A stretch of 64,000 nt of DNA, taken from assembly GCF_031998825.1 (NCBI RefSeq), contig NZ_DAMACX010000013.1, positions 1 to 64,000 of the forward strand, in the 5' to 3' direction. This stretch comes from Pseudescherichia sp031998825 (GTDB lineage: Bacteria; Pseudomonadota; Gammaproteobacteria; Enterobacterales; Enterobacteriaceae). The position numbers and the translations under genes are program-made. The notes beneath the pieces were generated by a model. The model had not been told where the DNA came from. It searched no databases and saw nothing but the letters and a program-made list of their open reading frames with translations. Below, one piece after another: positions 15,467-25,582 of this stretch (position 1 is its first letter; each line of letters begins with the position of its first letter).

Positions 15467-17815
15467 ATGAAAAAACGTATTCCCACCCTTCTGGCCACAA
15501 TGATTGGCTCAGCCCTGTACAGTCAACAGGGGCTGGCGGCCGATCTCGCCTCGCAGTGTCTGCTGGGCGTCCCGAGCTATAACCGTCCTCTGGTAGAGGG
15601 CGAACCTAACCAGCTGCCCGTCACTATTAACGCCGATAACGCGAAAGGGGACTATCCCGAAGATGCCGTATTTACCGGCAACGTCGACGTTCAACAGGGT
15701 AACAGCCGCCTTCGCGCAGATGAGATGCAGCTTCACCAGCAGCAGCCAGAGGGTCAGACCGATCCGGTCCGTACCGTCGATGCGCTGGGCAACGTGCACT
15801 ATGATGATAACCAGGTGATCCTGAAAGGGCCAAAAGCCTGGGCTAACCTGAACACCAAAGACACCAACGTCTGGAACGGCGACTACCAGCTGGTAGGACG
15901 CCAGGGTCGCGGCACCGCTGATTTGATGAAACAGCGTGGCGAGAACCGCTATACCATTCTGGATAACGGGACCTTTACCTCCTGTCTGCCAGGCTCAAAT
16001 ACCTGGAGCGTGGTGGGTAGCGAAGTGATCCAGGATCGCGAAGAGCAGGTCGCCGAGATCTGGAACGCGCGCTTTAAGCTGGGTCCGGTTCCGGTATTCT
16101 ATAGTCCCTATCTGCAGCTGCCGATTGGCGACAAGCGCCGCTCTGGTTTCCTGATCCCGAACGCCCAATACAGCTCGAAGAACTACTTTGAGTTTACGCT
16201 GCCGTACTACTGGAACATTGCGCCAAACTTTGATGCCACCATTACGCCGCACTATATGGACAAGCGGGGCAGCATTCAGTGGCAGAACGAATTCCGCTAC
16301 CTGACCCAGGCGGGTGCAGGCCTGATAGAGTTTGACTACCTGCCGTCGGATGATGTCTTCAAGGAAGACTATCCTACTGAATCCGATAAGCACCGCTGGC
16401 TGTTCTACTGGCAGCACGCCGGGGTGATGGATCAGGTATGGCGTTTCAATATCGACTATACCAAGGTCAGCGATCCGTACTACTTCAACGACTTTACCTC
16501 TACCTACGGCTCCAGCACTGACGGCTATGCTACGCAGAAATTCAGCGTAGGCTACTCGCTGGATAATTTTGACGCCACGGTTTCGACCAAACAGTTCCAG
16601 GTCTTTGACGCCGAGCGCAGCAACTCCTACGCTGCAGAGCCGCAGCTGGATGTAAACTACTACCAGAACGACGTCGGACCCTTTGATACCCGTATCTACG
16701 GTCAGGCCGTGCACTTCTCGAACACTAACTCGGATATGCCGGAAGCCACCCGTCTGCACCTGGAGCCGACAATTAACCTGCCGCTCTCTAACCAGTGGGG
16801 CAGTATCAATACCGAAGCGAAGCTGCTGGCGACCCACTACCAGCAGACCAATCTCGAAGACTATAACGCAGCAAACGGTACCGACTATAAAGACTCCGTA
16901 AACCGCGTGATGCCGCAGTTTAAGGTGGACGGGAAGCTGATCTTCGAGCGTGATATGAACTGGCTTGCAGGCTACAGCCAGACGCTGGAGCCACGCGCCC
17001 AGTATCTCTACGTGCCCTACCGCGACCAGAGCCATATCCAAAACTATGACTCGTCCCTGCTGCAGTTTGACTACGGCGGCCTGTTCCGCGACAGAACCTA
17101 TGGCGGCCTCGACCGCATCGCATCAGCGAACCAGGTCACGACCGGGGTCACATCGCGCGTTTATGATCAGGAATCGGTTGAACGTTTTAACATTTCCGTG
17201 GGTCAAATCTACTACTTCACCGAATCCCGTACCGGTGATGACAAAATTAATTGGGAAAAAGACGACCAGACCGGATCGCTGGTTTGGGCAGGCGATACCT
17301 ACTGGCGGATGAGTGAACGCTGGGGTCTGCGCGGCGGCGTGCAGTACGATACGCGCCTCGACAACGTGGCGAACGGTAATGCGACGCTGGAGTACCGCCG
17401 CGATGAGGATCGGGTCCTGCAGCTGAACTACCGCTACGCCAGCGAGGAGTATATTCAGGCGACGCTGCCAAACTACGCTTATGCTCCTCAGACCAAAGAC
17501 GGTATTTCTCAGGTGGGTGGGGTAGCAAGCTGGCCAATCGTCGATCGCTGGTCTGTAGTCGGAGCCTACTACTTCGACACCAAACAGAACAAAGCCGCCG
17601 ATCAGATGCTCGGTGTGCAGTATAGCTCCTGCTGCTACGCGATTCGCTTCGGCTACGAGCGTAAACTCAACGGTTGGGGACCTGCGCCGACGGAGAGCGT
17701 CTACGACAACGTCGTCGGCTTTAACATCGAACTGCGCGGCCTGAGCTCTAACTACGGGCTGGGCACCCAGCAGATGCTGCGTTCGAATATTCTGCCTTAT
17801 AGTAGCTCTTTGTAA
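15467..17815 (+). CDS. lptD: LPS-assembly outer membrane protein LptD
   Basis: LptD forms, with LptE, the outer-membrane translocon that inserts lipopolysaccharide. The product is 782 residues with a signal peptide (MKKRIPTLL to GLAADLA, about 24 residues), an N-terminal LptA-like jellyroll and a large C-terminal beta barrel. The four disulphide Cys are present: LASQCLLG, FTSCLPGS and the adjacent pair in YSSCCYAIR. ATG 15467 was chosen by alignment with E. coli LptD; the frame is open further upstream, and ATG 15443 is an alternative. It heads the lptD-surA-pdxA-rsmA-apaG-apaH cluster. Confidence 0.97.
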   Translation: MKKRIPTLLATMIGSALYSQQGLAADLASQCLLGVPSYNRPLVEGEPNQLPVTINADNAKGDYPEDAVFTGNVDVQQGNSRLRADEMQLHQQQPEGQTDPVRTVDALGNVHYDDNQVILKGPKAWANLNTKDTNVWNGDYQLVGRQGRGTADLMKQRGENRYTILDNGTFTSCLPGSNTWSVVGSEVIQDREEQVAEIWNARFKLGPVPVFYSPYLQLPIGDKRRSGFLIPNAQYSSKNYFEFTLPYYWNIAPNFDATITPHYMDKRGSIQWQNEFRYLTQAGAGLIEFDYLPSDDVFKEDYPTESDKHRWLFYWQHAGVMDQVWRFNIDYTKVSDPYYFNDFTSTYGSSTDGYATQKFSVGYSLDNFDATVSTKQFQVFDAERSNSYAAEPQLDVNYYQNDVGPFDTRIYGQAVHFSNTNSDMPEATRLHLEPTINLPLSNQWGSINTEAKLLATHYQQTNLEDYNAANGTDYKDSVNRVMPQFKVDGKLIFERDMNWLAGYSQTLEPRAQYLYVPYRDQSHIQNYDSSLLQFDYGGLFRDRTYGGLDRIASANQVTTGVTSRVYDQESVERFNISVGQIYYFTESRTGDDKINWEKDDQTGSLVWAGDTYWRMSERWGLRGGVQYDTRLDNVANGNATLEYRRDEDRVLQLNYRYASEEYIQATLPNYAYAPQTKDGISQVGGVASWPIVDRWSVVGAYYFDTKQNKAADQMLGVQYSSCCYAIRFGYERKLNGWGPAPTESVYDNVVGFNIELRGLSSNYGLGTQQMLRSNILPYSSSL

Positions 17816-17900
17816 TGTAGTCGCTTAGTGATGAAGTAGATTGGTTATGAAGTTGATTTGCCACGTAATCCGCATTGCGGTTAATTGAAATGGAAAAAGT

Positions 17901-19187
17901 ATGAAGAACTGGAAAACGCTGCTTCTCGGTATCGCCATGGTTGCGAATACCAGCTTCGCCGCGCCGCAGGTTGTCGATAAAGTCGCTGCCGTCGTTAATA
18001 ACGGCGTTGTGTTAGAAAGTGACGTTGATGGTTTGATGCAATCCGTAAAGCTTAACGCCGGTCAGGCGGGTCAGCAGCTTCCTGATGACGCCACGCTGCG
18101 TCATCAGATCCTGGAGCGTCTGATCATGGATCAAATCATTCTGCAGATGGGCACCAAAATGGGTGTCAAAGTCACCGATGAGCAGCTCGATCAGGCTATT
18201 GCCAATATCGCCAAGCAGAACAACATGTCGCTGGATCAGATGCGTAGCCGCCTGGCCTATGACGGTATGGACTACAACACCTACCGCAGCCAGATCCGCA
18301 AGGAGATGCTGATCTCGGAAGTACGTAACAACGAGGTGCGCCGCCGCATCACCATTCTGCCGCAGGAAGTTGACTCTCTTGCTCAGCAGGTGGGTAACCA
18401 GAACGACGCCAGCACCGAGCTGAATCTGAGCCACATTCTCATTCCGCTGCCGGAAAATCCTACCTCCGATCAGGTTAACGAGGCGGAGAGCCAGGCACGC
18501 TCCATCATTGAGCAGGCGCGCGGCGGGGATGACTTTGGCAAGCTGGCGATCACCTACTCTGCCGATCCGCAGGCGCTGAAAGGCGGCGAGATGGGCTGGG
18601 GCCGTATTCAGGAGCTGCCTTCAATCTTCGCCCAGCCGCTGAGCACGGCGAAGAAAGGCGACATCATCGGACCGGTCCGTTCTGGCGTTGGCTTCCATAT
18701 TCTGAAGGTCAACGATCTGCGCGGCCAGAGCAAAAGCATCTCCGTGACCGAAGTTCACGCTCGCCATATCCTGTTGAAGCCATCGCCGATCATGACCGAC
18801 GACCAGGCTCGCGTGAAGCTGGAACAGATCGCAGCGGACATTAAGAGCGGTAAAACCAGCTTTGCTGCAGCGGCGAAATCCTTCTCTCAGGATCCCGGCT
18901 CGGCTAACCAGGGTGGCGATCTCGGCTGGGCGGCGGCGGATGTTTTCGATCCGGCTTTCCGCGATGCGCTGATGAAGCTGAACAAAGGCCAGATGAGCGC
19001 CCCGGTGCACTCCTCGTTTGGCTGGCACCTGATCGAACTGCTGGACACGCGTAACGTGGATAAAACCGACGCTGCACAGAAGGATCGCGCCTACCGCATG
19101 CTGATGAACCGTAAATTCTCTGAAGAGGCGGCCAGCTGGATGCAGGAGCAGCGCGCCAGCGCCTACGTTAAGATCCTGAGCAAATAA
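17901..19187 (+). CDS. surA: Periplasmic chaperone/peptidyl-prolyl isomerase SurA
   Basis: SurA escorts unfolded outer-membrane proteins, including LptD, across the periplasm to the BAM complex. It has 428 residues as in E. coli: signal peptide of about 20 residues ending SFAAPQVVD, an N-terminal chaperone domain, two parvulin domains (from about 171, LNLSHILIPLP, and from about 282, VHARHILLKPS) and a C-terminal helix. Its last codon overlaps pdxA by one base (TAATG), giving coupled translation. Confidence 0.98.
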   Translation: MKNWKTLLLGIAMVANTSFAAPQVVDKVAAVVNNGVVLESDVDGLMQSVKLNAGQAGQQLPDDATLRHQILERLIMDQIILQMGTKMGVKVTDEQLDQAIANIAKQNNMSLDQMRSRLAYDGMDYNTYRSQIRKEMLISEVRNNEVRRRITILPQEVDSLAQQVGNQNDASTELNLSHILIPLPENPTSDQVNEAESQARSIIEQARGGDDFGKLAITYSADPQALKGGEMGWGRIQELPSIFAQPLSTAKKGDIIGPVRSGVGFHILKVNDLRGQSKSISVTEVHARHILLKPSPIMTDDQARVKLEQIAADIKSGKTSFAAAAKSFSQDPGSANQGGDLGWAAADVFDPAFRDALMKLNKGQMSAPVHSSFGWHLIELLDTRNVDKTDAAQKDRAYRMLMNRKFSEEAASWMQEQRASAYVKILSK

Positions 19188-20173
19188 TGAACGTCCAACG
19201 CATCGTTATCACCCCCGGCGAACCCGCCGGGATTGGTCCGGAGCTGGTCGTCCAGCTGGCCCAGCGCGACTGGCCCATGGAGCTGGTGGTCTGCGCTGAC
19301 CCCCAGCTTTTAGCCGACCGGGCATCACAGCTTGGTCTGCCGCTGACCCTGCTCCCCTACGATGCAGACCAGCCCGCCCAGCTGCAGCGCGCCCGCACCC
19401 TGACGGTGCTGCCCGTTGCCCTGCGTGCGGCGGTTATCCCCGGCCAGCTTAGCGTGGCTAACGGTGGCTACGTTGTTGATACCCTTGCCCGCGCCTGTGA
19501 CGGCTGCCTGAACGGCGAATTTGCCGCGCTGGTCACCGGTCCGGTGCACAAAGGGGTGATTAACGATGCCGGCGTGCCCTTTACCGGGCACACCGAGTTT
19601 TTTGAAGAGCGTTCTGGCGCACCCAAAGTGGTGATGATGCTGGCAACCGAAGCGCTGCGGGTGGCGCTGGCAACCACCCACCTGCCGCTGCGGGACGTGG
19701 CGGATGCCATCACCCCAGCGCTGCTGCGCGACGTCATCACCATTCTGTATCGCGATCTGCAAAACAAGTTCGGCATTGCCCATCCGCACGTGCTGGTCTG
19801 CGGCCTGAACCCGCACGCGGGCGAAGGCGGCCATATGGGCAGCGAAGAGATAGACACTATCATTCCGCTGCTTGAGGAGCTGCGCGGCCAGGGAATGAAC
19901 CTCAGCGGCCCGCTGCCTGCCGACACGCTTTTCCAGCCAAAATATCTCGATCGCGCCGATGCGGTGCTGGCGATGTATCACGATCAGGGCCTGCCCGTGT
20001 TAAAATACCAGGGCTTTGGCCGCGGTGTGAACATTACGCTCGGTTTACCCTTTATTCGTACATCCGTAGACCACGGCACCGCATTAGAACTCGCGGGCCA
20101 GGGGAAAGCCGATGTCGGCAGTTTTATTACGGCGCTTAATCTCGCCATCAAAATGATTACTAATACTCAATGA
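19187..20173 (+). CDS. pdxA: 4-hydroxythreonine-4-phosphate dehydrogenase
   Basis: PdxA oxidises 4-phosphohydroxy-L-threonine for pyridoxal-phosphate synthesis. The 328-residue protein has TPGEPAGIGPEL at the N-terminus, FTGHTEFFEERSG with a metal-binding His, and GLNPHAGEGG plus MYHDQGLPVLKYQGFG in the C-terminal half, all standard PdxA blocks. It overlaps surA by 1 bp and rsmA by 4 bp, as in the E. coli operon. Confidence 0.97.
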   Translation: MNVQRIVITPGEPAGIGPELVVQLAQRDWPMELVVCADPQLLADRASQLGLPLTLLPYDADQPAQLQRARTLTVLPVALRAAVIPGQLSVANGGYVVDTLARACDGCLNGEFAALVTGPVHKGVINDAGVPFTGHTEFFEERSGAPKVVMMLATEALRVALATTHLPLRDVADAITPALLRDVITILYRDLQNKFGIAHPHVLVCGLNPHAGEGGHMGSEEIDTIIPLLEELRGQGMNLSGPLPADTLFQPKYLDRADAVLAMYHDQGLPVLKYQGFGRGVNITLGLPFIRTSVDHGTALELAGQGKADVGSFITALNLAIKMITNTQ

Positions 20174-20991
20174 ATAGCAGAGTCCATCAGGGGCACCTGG
20201 CCCGTAAACGTTTCGGGCAAAACTTCCTTAACGATAAATTTGTCATCGACAGCATTGTTTCAGCCATTAATCCGCAGAAAGGCCAGGCAATGGTCGAAAT
20301 CGGTCCCGGTCTTGCCGCGCTGACCGAGCCGGTGGGTGAACGCCTGGATGAGCTGACCGTCATCGAGCTGGATCGCGATCTGGCTGCACGCCTGCAAACG
20401 CATCCGTTCCTCGGGCCAAAACTGACCATCTATCAGCAGGATGCGATGACCATGAACTTTGGCGAGCTCTCCCAGACCCTGGGCCAGCCGCTGCGCGTCT
20501 TTGGTAACCTGCCCTATAACATCTCCACGCCGTTGATGTTCCACCTGTTTAGCTATACTGATGCCATCGCCGATATGCACTTCATGCTGCAAAAAGAGGT
20601 GGTGAATCGTCTGGTTGCAGGCCCGAACAGCAAAGCGTATGGTCGTTTAAGCGTGATGGCACAATACTATTGTCAGGTGATCCCGGTGCTGGAAGTACCG
20701 CCGACGGCTTTTACGCCGCCGCCTAAAGTCGACTCTGCGGTGGTGCGCCTGGTACCGCATACGACTATGCCGTACCCGGTTAAAGAGGTTCGCGTGCTGA
20801 GCCGAATCACCACCGAAGCGTTTAACCAGCGCCGTAAAACCATCCGCAACAGCCTCGGCAATCTGTTTACGCCGGAGGTTCTCACGTCGTTAGGTATTGA
20901 CCCGGCGGTGCGGGCAGAGAACGTTTCTGTTGCCCAGTACTGCCAGCTGGCAAACTACCTGACGGATAATGCGCCGCCGAAGGAGAGTTAA
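20170..20991 (+). CDS. rsmA: 16S rRNA dimethyladenosine transferase RsmA (KsgA)
   Basis: RsmA dimethylates A1518 and A1519 near the 3' end of 16S rRNA and acts as a late 30S assembly checkpoint; its loss gives kasugamycin resistance. The 273-residue protein has the SAM-binding VEIGPGLAALTEP, acidic IELDRDL and the catalytic NLPYNIST motif near residue 113. It overlaps pdxA by ATGA and is followed 3 bp later by apaG. Confidence 0.98.
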   Translation: MNSRVHQGHLARKRFGQNFLNDKFVIDSIVSAINPQKGQAMVEIGPGLAALTEPVGERLDELTVIELDRDLAARLQTHPFLGPKLTIYQQDAMTMNFGELSQTLGQPLRVFGNLPYNISTPLMFHLFSYTDAIADMHFMLQKEVVNRLVAGPNSKAYGRLSVMAQYYCQVIPVLEVPPTAFTPPPKVDSAVVRLVPHTTMPYPVKEVRVLSRITTEAFNQRRKTIRNSLGNLFTPEVLTSLGIDPAVRAENVSVAQYCQLANYLTDNAPPKES

Positions 20992-20994
20992 GCC

Positions 20995-21372
20995 ATGATC
21001 AATTCGCCCCGGGTATGTGTTCACGTACAGAGTGTCTATATTGAATCGCAGTCGGCACCTGATGAGCAGCGCTATGTTTTCGCCTATACGGTGACCATCC
21101 GCAATCTGGGACGCACGCCCGTGCAGCTGCTGGGGCGTTATTGGCTTATCACCAACGGCAACGGCCGTGAAACCGAGGTACAGGGCGAAGGTGTGGTGGG
21201 TGTCCAGCCGCACATTGCGCCCGGCGAAGAGTACCAATATACCAGTGGGGCGGTTATCGAAACCCCGCTGGGTACCATGCAGGGCCACTATGAGATGATC
21301 GATGCCGAGGGCAATCCGTTCCGCATCGCCATACCGGTCTTCCGACTTGCCGTTTCAACACTCATCCATTAA
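20995..21372 (+). CDS. apaG: ApaG protein
   Basis: A 125-residue protein with an immunoglobulin/fibronectin-like fold, linked genetically to cobalt and magnesium tolerance; biochemical function unproven. Family signatures VFAYTVTIRNLG, VQLLGRYWLITNGNG and GVVGVQPHIAPGEEYQYTSG are visible. GGAG precedes the ATG by 9 bp. It lies between rsmA and apaH, 3 bp from each. Confidence 0.96.
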   Translation: MINSPRVCVHVQSVYIESQSAPDEQRYVFAYTVTIRNLGRTPVQLLGRYWLITNGNGRETEVQGEGVVGVQPHIAPGEEYQYTSGAVIETPLGTMQGHYEMIDAEGNPFRIAIPVFRLAVSTLIH

Positions 21373-21375
21373 TCC

Positions 21376-22224
21376 ATGTCGACATATCTTATCGGCGACG
21401 TTCATGGTTGCTACGATGAACTGATCGCATTGCTAAAACAGGTCGCGTTTGATCCTAAAACCGACACCCTCTGGCTCACGGGCGATCTGGTTGCGCGCGG
21501 CCCGGCATCGCTGAAGGTGCTGCGCTTCGTGAAATCGCTGGGCGACAGCGTGCGTGTCGTGCTGGGCAACCATGACCTGCACCTGCTGGCCGTGTTTGCT
21601 GGCATCAGTAAAAATAAGCCGAAGGATCGTATTACGCCGCTGCTGGAGGCGCCGGATGCCGATGAGCTGCTGAACTGGCTGCGTCGCCAGCCGCTGCTGC
21701 AGGTAGACGAAGAGAAAAAGCTGGTGATGGCCCATGCGGGGATCACGCCCCAGTGGGATCTGCCGACGGCTCAGGCCTGCGCCAGGGATGCGGAAGCGGT
21801 GCTGGCCAGCGACTCCTACCCGCTCTTTTTAGATGCGATGTATGGCGACCTGCCGAACAACTGGAGCCAGGAGCTGAGCGGCCTGGCACGCCTGCGCTTT
21901 ATCACCAATGCCTTTACGCGGATGCGCTACTGCTTCCCAAACGGTCAGCTCGACATGTACTGCAAAGACATGCCGGATAACGCCCCTGCCCCACTGAAGC
22001 CATGGTTTATGATCCCAGGCCCGGTGACGCAGGAGTACAGCGTGGTATTTGGTCACTGGGCCTCGCTGGAGGGGAAAGGCACGCCGGAAGGCGTCTATGC
22101 CCTGGATACCGGCTGCTGCTGGGGGGGCGTTCTGACCTGCCTGCGTTGGGAAGATAAGGCGTACTTTACCCAGGCCTCAAGCCGCCATCTGGATCTGGGC
22201 GAAGGCGAAGTCATCGCCTCTTAA
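21376..22224 (+). CDS. apaH: Bis(5'-nucleosyl)-tetraphosphatase, symmetrical
   Basis: ApaH hydrolyses diadenosine tetraphosphate to two ADP and removes Np4 caps from RNA. The 282-residue protein is a calcineurin-type phosphoesterase with the metal-binding blocks GDVHGCYDEL (residue 8), GDLVARGP (residue 37) and LGNHD (residue 65), plus FGHWASLEG near the C-terminus. It ends the lptD-to-apaH cluster and is followed by a strong terminator, then by a fimbrial locus in place of folA. Confidence 0.97.
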   Translation: MSTYLIGDVHGCYDELIALLKQVAFDPKTDTLWLTGDLVARGPASLKVLRFVKSLGDSVRVVLGNHDLHLLAVFAGISKNKPKDRITPLLEAPDADELLNWLRRQPLLQVDEEKKLVMAHAGITPQWDLPTAQACARDAEAVLASDSYPLFLDAMYGDLPNNWSQELSGLARLRFITNAFTRMRYCFPNGQLDMYCKDMPDNAPAPLKPWFMIPGPVTQEYSVVFGHWASLEGKGTPEGVYALDTGCCWGGVLTCLRWEDKAYFTQASSRHLDLGEGEVIAS

Positions 22225-22253
22225 GGTAAAAATTTTTCTCTTGCGACTGCATC

Positions 22254-22286
22254 AGGCCTGGTTTTAAAACCGGGCCTCTCTTTTTT
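22254..22286 (+). terminator. Terminator after apaH
   Basis: AGGCCTGGTTTT pairs with AAAACCGGGCCT (one G-U wobble, TTAA at the turn) and is followed by CTC and a run of six T. It closes the lptD-apaH cluster and insulates the fimbrial genes. Confidence 0.9.
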
Positions 22287-22377
22287 AATAATTTCCTGTC
22301 CTTAAACGCACATTGATCGCCGTCCTGTTTTTGATGATATTAAGCGCTTTAAAATCACCTTCAAACTCACGATTGTT

Positions 22378-23097
22378 ATGATTAAATATAAACACCTCCT
22401 TGCGTTACTGGCTATTTCATCCCTATCTATTTTTTCACAGCCAGCGGCAATAGCATCGATAACCCTGGGCGGGACGCGTTTTGTTTACCATGCTTCAGAT
22501 GACAGTGTTTCTGTAAACGTTAATAATCGTGATAACAATCCCTATCTGGTTCAATCCTGGGTTTCAGACTATTATCGCTCAGACAGCGACCGTAAAAAAA
22601 GTAACAAAAGTAACATTCCCTTTATTATCACCCCCCCACTATTCAAAATATCTTCTGGTGATACCGCGACGATAAATATTATTAAAACTGCGCAGGACAA
22701 CCTTCCTAAAGACAGGGAATCTATATTTTATCTTAACGTAAAAGCGATTCCAGGCGTCGTTAAGAATAGTAAAAGCAGTTTGCTGATCTCCGTTAATTCA
22801 TCAATGAAACTTTTCTATCGCCCCGCGGCCATTGAGGGCGAGATAGCAGATTCCGCATGGGAAAAACTCACCTTTCAACAGTCTGGACATTCCGTAACGG
22901 TAAGCAATCCAACGCCTTATTTTGTGACGTTACATAGTTTCACAGCAAACGGTAAAAAATCTAAGCTACCAGAAAATGCAATGCTTGATCCCTTTGGGGC
23001 ATTGACTATACCCGTTGCGGAAAAAATACGATCCATTGCGTGGACAGCCTTGATCGAGCAGGGACAAATAACGTCAGAAAAAAGTATGACGTTATAG
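22378..23097 (+). CDS. Fimbrial periplasmic chaperone (FGS, PapD-like)
   Basis: Chaperone of 239 residues that would cap pilin subunits in the periplasm and deliver them to the usher 22 bp downstream. It has a signal peptide (about 1-26, ending QPAAIAS), an N-terminal Ig domain with the subunit-binding strand, the family hallmark DRESIFYLNVKAIP near residue 116, and a C-terminal domain with NPTPYFVTL. The F1-G1 loop is short, so it belongs to the FGS class. Base composition is lower in GC than apaH. No strong ribosome site is visible before ATG 22378. I cannot assign a named fimbrial operon. Confidence 0.9.
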   Translation: MIKYKHLLALLAISSLSIFSQPAAIASITLGGTRFVYHASDDSVSVNVNNRDNNPYLVQSWVSDYYRSDSDRKKSNKSNIPFIITPPLFKISSGDTATINIIKTAQDNLPKDRESIFYLNVKAIPGVVKNSKSSLLISVNSSMKLFYRPAAIEGEIADSAWEKLTFQQSGHSVTVSNPTPYFVTLHSFTANGKKSKLPENAMLDPFGALTIPVAEKIRSIAWTALIEQGQITSEKSMTL

Positions 23098-23119
23098 TCG
23101 TGCATGGAATGTAAAAAAG

Positions 23120-25582
23120 ATGGATGGCAGATTTGTTTCCGGGGCGGCGGCTACCGGTTTGTTAATTTTTTCTGCAGGCGCACAGGCTGACGAACTGGTT
23201 TTTGATAGTGCTGCCATTGAGAATACCAGCCAGACGACGGCAAGCCGCATTGATTTAAGCCAGTTTACCGGGTCGACGCAGCCACCAGGAACTTACTATG
23301 TCACGGTTAATATAAATAACCGAACCGTCGCCCGACGTAAGTTTGATTTTATCAACGATAAAGAAGGTAAGCTCTCCCCGATACTATCGGTATCTCAACT
23401 GCATGAGTTTGGTATCTATCTGTCCAATGAGAAAATAGACGGCAATGATAAATATCACATTCCCGGCGAACTGTCTGGAATTGATATCGTATTTGATTTT
23501 CGCAAACAAATACTCAACATCACCATTCCCCAGGCATATCTGAAGGACGGGCCTGATGCGGATTTAAGTATTGCTCCGTCACAATGGGATGAAGGTATTA
23601 GCGCATTTAGCCTGAACTATGACCTTAATGGCGCACAGAAAAAGGAGGCGGGAGAGAGTTTTAAGCCTGACGATGTCACTACACGGTTAAATGGGGGGAT
23701 TAATCTGGGTGCATGGCGACTACGCAGCTTTGGTATGCTCGATAAGCCCGCTGATAGTGCATTGGCCTGGAATAACGAAAAAGTGTGGCTGCAGCGCGAT
23801 ATCCCGGCGTTGCGGAGCCTGTTTATGCTGGGTGATAACGGCAGTGATGGCAACCTTTTTGATAGCGTTGACTATAGCGGAGTCTCACTCGCCACGGATA
23901 ATGCCATGTTCTCGGATCAGGCCCAGGGGTATGCACCGGTCATCCGGGGAATTGCCAGAACGTCTAATGCCAGGGTTGAGATCAGTCAGAATGATAACGT
24001 TATCTATAAGCGCTACGTGCCTGCTGGACAGTTTGCCATTAATGACCTTTTTCCCCAGTCCGGTGGCGGAGAGTTAAAGGTCACGGTGACAGAGGCGGAT
24101 GGCAGCGTCCATCATTTCACTCAGGCATGGGGGGTAGTCCCTGCCATGCAGCGCCAGGGGCATCTGAGATACAGCGTTGATATGGGGCGAACGCATAACC
24201 CCGATGGAAAAAATCAAAAATTCTCTCAGTTGACCTTTTTTTATGGCTTGCCGGCGGAAATGACCGTTTTTGGCGGCGACCTGCTAGGTGAAGAGTATCA
24301 TGCCTTCGATCTGGGCTATGCGCTGGGCCTTGGCGATTTTGGTTCGGTGTCAGCGGATATGACATCAATGACGACCCAGGGTAATGAAACAGCAGGCGCC
24401 CATGGCCAAAGTTATCGCCTGCGGTATGCTAAAAATATGGCTGAATCAGATACGGATATGTCTCTCTCGTGGTCATTTGCGCCCACTGACGGCTATATCT
24501 CTTTTGCTGATACTATTGCGCGTTCAACCTCGGATCGGGAGCAGCCTGCATCTCAGAAAAGCAAGCTCCAGCTCTCTATAAACCAGCCGGTAGGCGAGAT
24601 TAATACGCTGGTATTATCTGCCTGGCGCGCCGAATACTGGCATCGAAGTACAGAAGAAAATTTGTCGCTATCGGACACACTCTCTCTGCACGATATCAAT
24701 GTCAGTCTGAGCTGGGCATGGACGCAGAATGAAGAAAATGATTCTGAGCAACAGCTTGCAGTCAGCGTGCAGATCCCTTTCTCTATATTTAATAAGGATG
24801 TATGGGCTTCGTTAGCCAGTAGCTTACAGCGTCCCGGTGCTCCCTCACAATCCGTAGGCATCAATGGTAATGCATTTGCAGACGAATCTCTTAACTGGAG
24901 CGTGGATGCGAATAGTGGCGACAGGCAATCAACCTCGCAAGATATTCATCTTAATTATAAAAACAGTTTTGGTGAGTACTCTGCTAATTATAGCCATGCT
25001 GCAGAACAGCAGAGCCTCAGCTATGAGGCAAAAGGCGCGTTAATTGCCTCAGCTTACGGTGTTACCGCCGGGCAGCCATTTAGTACTAATAATGCTGTCG
25101 CTCTGGTAAAAGCTGAAAATGCGTCTAACCTGCTGGTTAAAAACAACACCGGGGTGGCGACGGATTACAGGGGATATGCCATTGTTCCCTATTTACAACC
25201 TTATCGCCACAATTCGGTCATGCTGGAACAAAATGTCACTGAGGAAAACAGTATTGAATTAGCGAGTACAAGCGTATCCGCGATACCCACGGACGCAGCT
25301 ATTGTTATGACTGAATTTACGCCTCATATCGGTGCAAAAATTTTAGCAACGCTGAACTTTTCTGATGGTACTCCCCTTCCTTTTGGCGCTACAGCGACAA
25401 CCAGTAATTCGGCTAACGAAGGCATTATTGATGAGAAAGGCCAGGTCTATCTGTCAGGGTCCCCAGCTGAGGGCACTATCGCTGTGCAATGGGGAAGTCC
25501 GACACAGATATGTCATGCTCCCTATAAAATTAACTTACCAGCCGGAAAGCATCTCTATGAATTACACCTTATCTGTAAGTAA
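23120..25582 (+). CDS. Fimbrial outer-membrane usher (PapC/FimD family)
   Basis: Usher of 820 residues forming the outer-membrane pore through which fimbriae are assembled. A signal peptide of about 23 residues (ending AGAQA) precedes the N-terminal periplasmic domain (DELVFDSAAIE; YYVTVNINNRTVARRKFDF). The 24-strand barrel with plug follows (DVTTRLNGGINLGAWRLRS; SDGNLFDSVDYSGVSLATD). The C-terminal domains contain NTGVATDYRGYAIVPYLQPY and a Cys pair (ICHAPY, HLICK). All are usher hallmarks and the length is typical. Its 3' end overlaps the adhesin gene by 26 bp, so the two are translationally coupled. Confidence 0.93.
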   Translation: MDGRFVSGAAATGLLIFSAGAQADELVFDSAAIENTSQTTASRIDLSQFTGSTQPPGTYYVTVNINNRTVARRKFDFINDKEGKLSPILSVSQLHEFGIYLSNEKIDGNDKYHIPGELSGIDIVFDFRKQILNITIPQAYLKDGPDADLSIAPSQWDEGISAFSLNYDLNGAQKKEAGESFKPDDVTTRLNGGINLGAWRLRSFGMLDKPADSALAWNNEKVWLQRDIPALRSLFMLGDNGSDGNLFDSVDYSGVSLATDNAMFSDQAQGYAPVIRGIARTSNARVEISQNDNVIYKRYVPAGQFAINDLFPQSGGGELKVTVTEADGSVHHFTQAWGVVPAMQRQGHLRYSVDMGRTHNPDGKNQKFSQLTFFYGLPAEMTVFGGDLLGEEYHAFDLGYALGLGDFGSVSADMTSMTTQGNETAGAHGQSYRLRYAKNMAESDTDMSLSWSFAPTDGYISFADTIARSTSDREQPASQKSKLQLSINQPVGEINTLVLSAWRAEYWHRSTEENLSLSDTLSLHDINVSLSWAWTQNEENDSEQQLAVSVQIPFSIFNKDVWASLASSLQRPGAPSQSVGINGNAFADESLNWSVDANSGDRQSTSQDIHLNYKNSFGEYSANYSHAAEQQSLSYEAKGALIASAYGVTAGQPFSTNNAVALVKAENASNLLVKNNTGVATDYRGYAIVPYLQPYRHNSVMLEQNVTEENSIELASTSVSAIPTDAAIVMTEFTPHIGAKILATLNFSDGTPLPFGATATTSNSANEGIIDEKGQVYLSGSPAEGTIAVQWGSPTQICHAPYKINLPAGKHLYELHLICK